A stretch of DNA of 64,000 bases, from positions 19,103,501-19,167,500 of the forward strand of contig NC_084927.1 of NCBI RefSeq assembly GCF_958298935.1, read 5' to 3'. Below the pieces are notes generated by a model. The model was given only the letters and a program-made list of their open reading frames with translations. It was not told the DNA's origin and searched no databases. Shown here one piece after another: positions 58,441-64,000 of the stretch (position 1 is its first letter; every line of letters begins with the position of its first letter). The position numbers and the translations under genes were made by a program. This stretch comes from Phragmites australis. Taxonomy: Eukaryota; Streptophyta; Magnoliopsida; Poales; Poaceae.

Positions 58441-59179
58441 TGATGTGTTTGGATGATGGATGAACCTGAATGGGAGATGATCATTCAATTTTTTTAGTGT
58501 TTAGTTAGATCAATGTGGTGGCCACTATTAAGGAATAGTCTCTAATATGCTGGATGGATGTGGTGGCCACTATTAGGGAATAATCTCTATGCAGCCATCC
58601 ACATTCATGGGTTGCCTATGTGCGGTGGCTGCTAGATGAAGAAAGCTAGCAAGCTGGTTGTTGTGTTATGTGTACGTGTAAGTGTGTTTATGTTTTATTT
58701 TTATCTTTTGATTATTTAAGTATAAGAGTGATTAAAAATTTTTAATATTTTTTGAAAATTAAAGCTCAGTAGTAACTTATTTTAATTAGTTCGATCAAAA
58801 GGTCTGAGTTAATATTTAATTAAAATTATCAAAGAAACATACTTTTATAAATTCTAGTAATTTTTAATAATTCAAATAAATTCCAAAAATATAATAAAAG
58901 TCACTAATATTTTTCTCATACGATGTACTGATTTATAAAAATATTTTCAATACTAGATTATTTGGTTAAAATGTGAGTTCATTTGTAATGCTCCGTTTAT
59001 ATATATTTGTATCATTTCCCGTGATATTCTCTTTTTAATTCAATTTGAATTTAAATAAATTCAAACATACACAAATTCATCCAAATGTTACATAATTAAG
59101 GAGTAAGTTCATTAAAAGATCATTATAAACAACTTAGCTAATCCAATTTAATCAATTAAATAGAAATCTGACTTATCAT

Positions 59180-60645
59180 TGTCGGAGGGTTAACTCCTAT
59201 CGCAGGGATCCTGATGGGTCCCTTTTTGAGATTAGGTTGTGGGATGACTCTGAATATGTTTGCGGGAGAAATAAATGGGTATCAATGCAATGGCAGGTGG
59301 GGTGGAATGATCAAATGCAGAACGCAGTAAATGCACTGGAGGGATTTTTAGACAGGTTCGGGCCGCACTGAACGTAATACCCTACTCCTGTGTGTATACT
59401 ATAAATGCCCTGAGAAAGCCTCTCAGGAATGTGCTGGTTACAAGAATGTTTGTCTATCCTAGAGCTTTGGGCTTCTTGTTCTTCGATGGTCTCAGCTTCT
59501 ATGCTTATACAAAGATGTTCTTCGATCTCTAAGCAAGTGTTTGAGAGTTCGAGCGTTCCTCTGTTCTGGATTCACTCAGATTGTCTTTGTCCGTGCCTGT
59601 CGGCTCCTTAAATACTCACCAGCGGTAGCGTGCCCCGAAAGGGAGGGCACGAGTTCCAAGGCGCCATAAATGGAAAGGCAGTCATCATGGTCTCGCCAGC
59701 GCGAAGTGACGGGGGGTTGAAAACGTGCCCCCGCCCTGTCTTCGGTCGTCATGATGGCGCTGGCAACGGGCGCCGTGGAGAGGGCCCACCGGGCAGCCGC
59801 AGAGCAGCCCGGCGTGCCCGTTCGGTCTTGTACGCCTGCCACAGCAGGGCGGCAGGCGGGGCGCCTCGGACCTCGCGACGCCATCCCGAGGCGCACCGGA
59901 TGACGCGGGATGAGACCCGTGCATTAAATATCCCCATGCCCTTCTGCCAGAATATGGCAGGGACTGACACCGAGCGTGGCGGGGGCAGTTGGAGGTGACA
60001 GGCCACGCGCGCTCTTAAATGCGACATCGGGCCTTTCGCAGGCTGACATCTCACCGCTGGACCCCTGTGGGGGCCACCGACGAAGGATTTCTTGGGCCGT
60101 CGGGGAACCGAGTGCTCGGGGGTCACTGTTCACCCTCCCGAGCACTCTCTCCCGGAAACGCCCTCTCTTGGTCCTCGGGGAACCGAGTGCTCAGGGGCCA
60201 CTGTTCACGGCCCCGCGCACTCTCTCCCGGAATCGACTATTCGGGTCCTTGGGGAACCGAGTGCTCGGGGGCCACTGTTCGCAGCCCCGAGCACTCTCTC
60301 CCGGAACTACCTTCCTTGGGTCCTCGAGGTACTCGAGTGCCCAAGGGCCACTGTTCGCAGCCCCGAGCACACCCTTCTCGGTACTCGACTTCTTTGGTCG
60401 TCGAGGGATTTAGGTGCTCGAGGGTCACTGTCGGTGACTCCGAGCACTCTCTTTCCGGTCACTTGGTCTTCGCAGATCATCGGGGAACCTAGGTACTCAA
60501 GGACCATTGTTCATGGCCCCGGCGCCCTCTCCCGGGACTTAGTCTTTTCGTACCTCACGGAGATAAACCCCGTGGGAAGGTGCTACGTGGCGGATTGCTA
60601 ATCTGGCCTTGAAATTCGGGACCTCTGATTCCTGATTCATCGACA
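59180..60645. mobile_element. Solo LTR with perfect 5 bp target duplication
   Basis: Begins TGTCGGAGGG and ends ATCGACA, giving TGTCG...CGACA ends. It is flanked on both sides by ATCAT (59175-59179 and 60646-60650). At 1466 bp with no internal coding, primer site or second LTR, it is a solo LTR left by recombination between two LTRs. The second half is GC-rich and holds a 75 bp tandem repeat. Gypsy origin is likely from size and style, but cannot be proved from an LTR alone. Confidence 0.88.
60100..60545. repeat. Tandem repeat of about 75 bp, six copies, within the solo LTR
   Basis: Units begin near 60102, 60177, 60251, 60326, 60402 and 60482. Each has GGGGAACCGAGTGCTCGGGG, CCACTGTTC and CCGAGCACTCTCTCCCGG. 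GAGTGCTCGG and CCGAGCACTC are complementary, so each unit can fold into a hairpin of about 30-40 bases. Confidence 0.88.
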
Positions 60646-60795
60646 ATCATATTCACTCTAATCCCAGTAAACAAATAGAGAACTAACTTAATCCATTTAT
60701 ATCAATCAAATAAAAAATTAAATTATCTCATTTAAAAATAGAATAATAGAACTGTATCATTTAAGCTCATCCTTCAACCAAACCTATCATAGCCA

Positions 60796-61178
60796 CTAAT
60801 ATATGCTTTAGAAATTTCTTTTGTGGTGTCGGAGGAGAAAAGTCGGCAACCCCGTGCATGTACGGATCGAGTTGTCTCCGGTGGGCCCACAGGCCGGTGG
60901 CTCTCCTCACGTGGGAACGGTACCCGGCTGCCTGATACGTCCATCGAACGGTGACTGGGACGGGCCCACCACTAACCCCTTTATCGTACTGGAAGCAAAT
61001 TATTCCTACTTTCTATCCACGTATGCTCAAGTCGCAGACAGCAACAAATTCTGCCAGCTTTGCTCTATTTTTATTTACTCTCAATTTTTGTACTAGTACC
61101 TAACATAATGCAAAGTGTAAATGAAGCATGAAAATTAATGTCACTACCACATCACACCGATACTAGATTTTCTTTTTC
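60796..61178. other. Short GC-richer stretch with no gene seen
   Basis: A GC-rich patch around 60820-60980 within AT-rich DNA. No motif or ORF of note. Confidence 0.4.
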
Positions 61179-61179
61179 A

Positions 61180-61281
61180 CTGTAGTATTTAGTATCACTC
61201 TTACTTTTTTAATCAGGACCTACAATTTCGCTGTAGTATTTAGTATCACTCTTACATTCTTAATCACGACCTACAATTAAA
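61180..61281. repeat. 51 bp tandem duplication
   Basis: CTGTAGTATTTAGTATCACT followed by TTAATCASGACCTACAATT occurs at 61180-61230 and 61231-61281 with only a few differences. Confidence 0.85.
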
Positions 61282-61377
61282 TTGAATACTATCTTTGTTC
61301 TCTCTCCCCCATGTTATTACACTCATTTATGGGCCCACAGCACGTATTTGTCAATAGGCACTGAAATTTGGACTCGG

Positions 61378-61870
61378 TCTAAGATCTGACACTGTAGGTA
61401 CGGTTCAGACACGACATGAGTTTATGGGTCGTATCTGGGCCGAGCGCACGGCACGGGCTGGCATAGTATGGCCTGGCTAAGTCGGGTCGACACGGGCACG
61501 GCCCAGCGCGGGTCAACACACGGACAGGTACGACCTAGCTCGACATGTCTGGACTCGATCATTTTATATTTTTTATATATATTTTTAATTTTACAGTTAT
61601 TTTTATCTACTTTCTACATTTTATCTCATTTTATCTATTTTAATCTATTTTTTTTATATATTTTTAAATTTTGTAACTATTTTATATTTTTATTTTTTTG
61701 ACTGTCTGTAGCACCGTGCCGTCGAGCTGTAATCGTACCTGCATCGGCCCTACACGACACGATACATGACGGGTCATGTCATGAGCAGAAAGCACGGCAC
61801 GACCCATTATACTAGCCGGACCTATCAAACCGTGTCTAACTAGACCCGTATCGGACCGACCCGACAGACC
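61378..61870. repeat. CACGGC-rich inverted-repeat island with AT core
   Basis: GC-rich arms at about 61378-61560 and 61700-61870 contain GGGTCGTRYCTGGGCC, GGCACGGG and their complements (GTGCCGTGC, GGGTCGTGCCGTGC). Between them lies a T/A-rich core of about 140 bp. The arms match only in part. This style of text is common in dispersed grass repeats; the family is not identified. Confidence 0.4.
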
Positions 61871-62293
61871 TATTTGTCTTTTCTCTGTTTGGACATGCAT
61901 GGATGCTAGTAATCTTTTTCCAGCCATCGCATGCCGCAACAGCCAGCACCGATGCCAAAAGCTGAAAATGGATCAATTCAGCCCCACACCGTGGGTGCTC
62001 TCAGATCGTTCAGAAACGGGCATCAGATCAGACAGAGATTAACTCCCCCAGCAAAATAACAACACAAGTTTGTATTTCTTCAGAAAAGAAAAAAACTCAT
62101 GTGTTGTTAAACCCTCCAACACTTTAAATTTTGTTAAAACCTACCGTTATAGTGAGTTTATATTGGAGTTACAGTTAGTCTGCATTTGGAGTTACAATCA
62201 TTTTTAATGTAATTTTCATGTAGTATTGATGTAAACAAAAAAATGAAGTCTTAAAAGTCCTTAAGAGCACTGAATTTTTAGTACACAAAGTGA

Positions 62294-62650
62294 CACTACG
62301 TAAAAAAACAGATAAATGAGTTCAATGATGGATCATTATACGACTCGTCACTTATGTAACCCTTAAGTCGAGATCGGATATTAACCCGTTACTAATAACA
62401 TATCATCAGTGACGGGTAATATTATTATCCGTTACTTATCATATTAGTGACGGTTCATAACTATACCTGTCACTTATGTAGCCTTAGGTCGAGACCGGAT
62501 ATTGACCCATCACTAATAATATGATATCAGTGACAGATCGTAATATTACCCGTTACATATCATATTAGTGACGATTTATAACTACACTCGTCACTTATAA
62601 TCTGATCATAAATGATAAATCTTCCTACACCCGTCATAAGACTAAAAATA
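62294..62650. mobile_element. CACTA-like element fragment
   Basis: Starts CACTACGTAAAAAAACAG. GTGACGGGTAATA- and CGTCACTTAT-type motifs repeat about ten times through 62630, and a block of about 115 bp (TCGAGATCGGATATTRACCC...) occurs twice. The matching right terminus is absent, so it is truncated or has a diverged end. Confidence 0.6.
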
Positions 62651-63660
62651 AGGTGTTGGTTCACCTAAAACACCTAGTGTTCTCTACACACGCCTGTCTT
62701 TAGAAAGAAAAATATCAATACACTGCTAGAAACTCAGCTAGTTGTAATAATCTATTGAAACAAAATCACTACTTATATGGGACCTGTTTAATCGGGCTTC
62801 CTGGTTTTGCATGACACTTGCACCAAGTATGTACTTGCGTGCAATTTTTACATCTTGTAATCGATTTTTATAGTAACCTTGATTTGCCTTTGTGGCTTTG
62901 TACATCTTATTGTTCTTCTCCAATGAACAAAAAGTGCAGGTAAGACTCCATTTTCCTTCCCTTCAAATTTCGCTGTCCCTGCAGCTTTTCTTCATGCATC
63001 CAGATGCAGGCAGTAGCTTTGTGCTCCTTTATTTTTTTTTATTTTTTTTTGTGGTTGAGTTGAATCCATCTCAAGCACAGGGAAGCAGTGGGGGAGAAAA
63101 AGGTTGTTTAAAGCTGCGTGCGTTGCTTTTGGAGCTCGCGCGCGTGGGTTGTGTTGGGCCCGTTCGAGTTGGGTCACAGGGATGTGGACCCTCATGTTAT
63201 TTTGAGTTGGATCTTCTATGGTTGGCAAATCTATTTCCATTTCTCTCTTATAAGACCCAAGAAGAAGAAGATCATTTATTTCTGTGATTCAGGGTGAAAA
63301 GAATGTGGAGCCCGTGGTTTTCGTTATCATTGTGCTAGCTCGTAGATTATGGCTTTGTGCTACCCAATCTAGACGATATCATCTTGTAATAGTGATTCGA
63401 CATGAAAATGGCAACCTTTAGGTTCTGACGTTTCTCTCAGAAGAAATTCATGATATCCCAATAGGATTTTTTGGGCACATTCCTACAGTCAAAATATCTT
63501 CACGTTGAAAAGGAAAACGTTCTCGCAAATGCCTTTCGGAGAAGATTTCTCCTTCATTTTTCTTTCCAGTGCTAACCATCACATGCATGCATGTATAGCC
63601 GCCGGAGATGTGACACCTTGTCTCTAACCATGCATACTTGCAGTGCAAGTTCTTGGAGAA
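62651..63660. other. Intergenic stretch with no gene seen
   Basis: Contains a T-rich tract near 63030-63050 and short ORFs without recognisable domains. No repeats with definable ends. Confidence 0.4.
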
Positions 63661-63663
63661 GAG

Positions 63664-64000
63664 CAGGGATGGATCCAGGGGGTCACTAGGTGGGTCGCGG
63701 CCCACCTAAACAATTTGAATACCCTTTGGATCCCAGGTCCAATTCAGCCTAAATCTTCGAGCCAAATCACCCGTCATCCGACCTACTCGGCTGAGTGCAT
63801 CGCCTCACCCTCAGTGCTCGAAGCCCTAGCTGTCTGCCCGCTTTCAGTCGTTAGAGACTGCCACCACGTCATTGGCTTGGTGCGTCGGCCATTGGCTATA
63901 TATGGCGAGACACCGAGAGCCCAAGACACCCGTTCGCCCTGTCGCTCGCCCCGTGCTCGGCTGCTCGCTTGTCGCCCATTGACTGCCATGCTCACTACTT
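63664..64000. other. Possible start of another transposon running off the window
   Basis: CAGGGATGGATCCAGGGGG followed by GTGGGTCGCGGCCCACCTAA resembles the ends of dispersed grass elements. A TATATATGG box near 63896 precedes a GC-rich leader-like segment that continues to the window end. The identity cannot be settled from this part alone. Confidence 0.25.

Larger units (their letters stand above)
58445..60785. mobile_element. Candidate MITE split by the solo LTR
   Basis: The left end TGTTTGGATGATGGATGAAC and the complement of the right end (GGTTTGGTTGAAGGATGAGC) look like diverged terminal inverted repeats. If the solo LTR (59180-60645) and one copy of its target site are removed, the remaining element is about 870 bp of AT-rich sequence. 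It also holds a short direct repeat, GATGTGGTGGCCACTATTA, at about 58514 and 58558. Target duplications are not clear. Confidence 0.4.

Noticed and set aside
59576..60601. Several overlapping ORFs of 100-170 codons on both strands
   Set aside because: They are translations of the solo LTR and its 75 bp tandem repeats.

Overview
This window is nuclear DNA from a flowering plant, almost certainly a grass. The coding genes have GT-AG introns, and the 5' coding exon of the first gene is strongly GC-rich, as is typical of grass genes. The rest is a dense, nested collection of the transposon families common in grasses: MULEs with a plant-mobile-domain gene, Tourist and Stowaway MITEs, CACTA, hAT, Ty3/gypsy and Ty1/copia. 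I cannot name the species.

Only two host genes are convincing. The first (+, coding 2213-11727, eight coding exons) encodes the mitochondrial 2-oxoglutarate dehydrogenase E1 subunit. Its spliced frame is open for 1021 codons although a 3.2 kb hAT transposon sits in its third coding intron. The second (+, 24421-26845, five exons) encodes a 347-residue heavy-metal-associated isoprenylated plant protein (HIPP) with two HMA domains and a C-terminal CSVM farnesylation box. The two genes have no evident functional link.

Layout. 1-1390: decayed end of a MULE beside the OGDH promoter. 1400-12156: OGDH gene. 12166-20605: an 8.4 kb MULE with about 320 bp terminal inverted repeats made of short palindromes, a near-perfect 9 bp target duplication, a broken transposase, a broken plant-mobile-domain (PMD) gene and a third unrecognised ORF. 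20606-24420: intergenic DNA with two MITEs. 24421-27180: HIPP gene. 27600-31100: a 109 bp tandem repeat, a Tourist MITE and unassigned DNA. 31101-45460: a Ty3/gypsy element with about 3.6 kb LTRs, its 5' LTR interrupted by a copia fragment and its 3' LTR truncated. 45461-50222: retroelement debris and the 5' end of a minus-strand copia element. 50350-64000: no host gene; SINE-like, CACTA, MITE and foldback sequences, and a gypsy-type solo LTR with a perfect 5 bp target duplication.

One theme stands out. Elements of unrelated classes (MULE TIRs, copia LTRs, a solo LTR) all carry arrays of short palindromic repeats near their ends or in their LTRs. I found no intact new gene system. The most unusual items are the palindrome-array MULE with its third ORF and the large foldback at 56560-57655.
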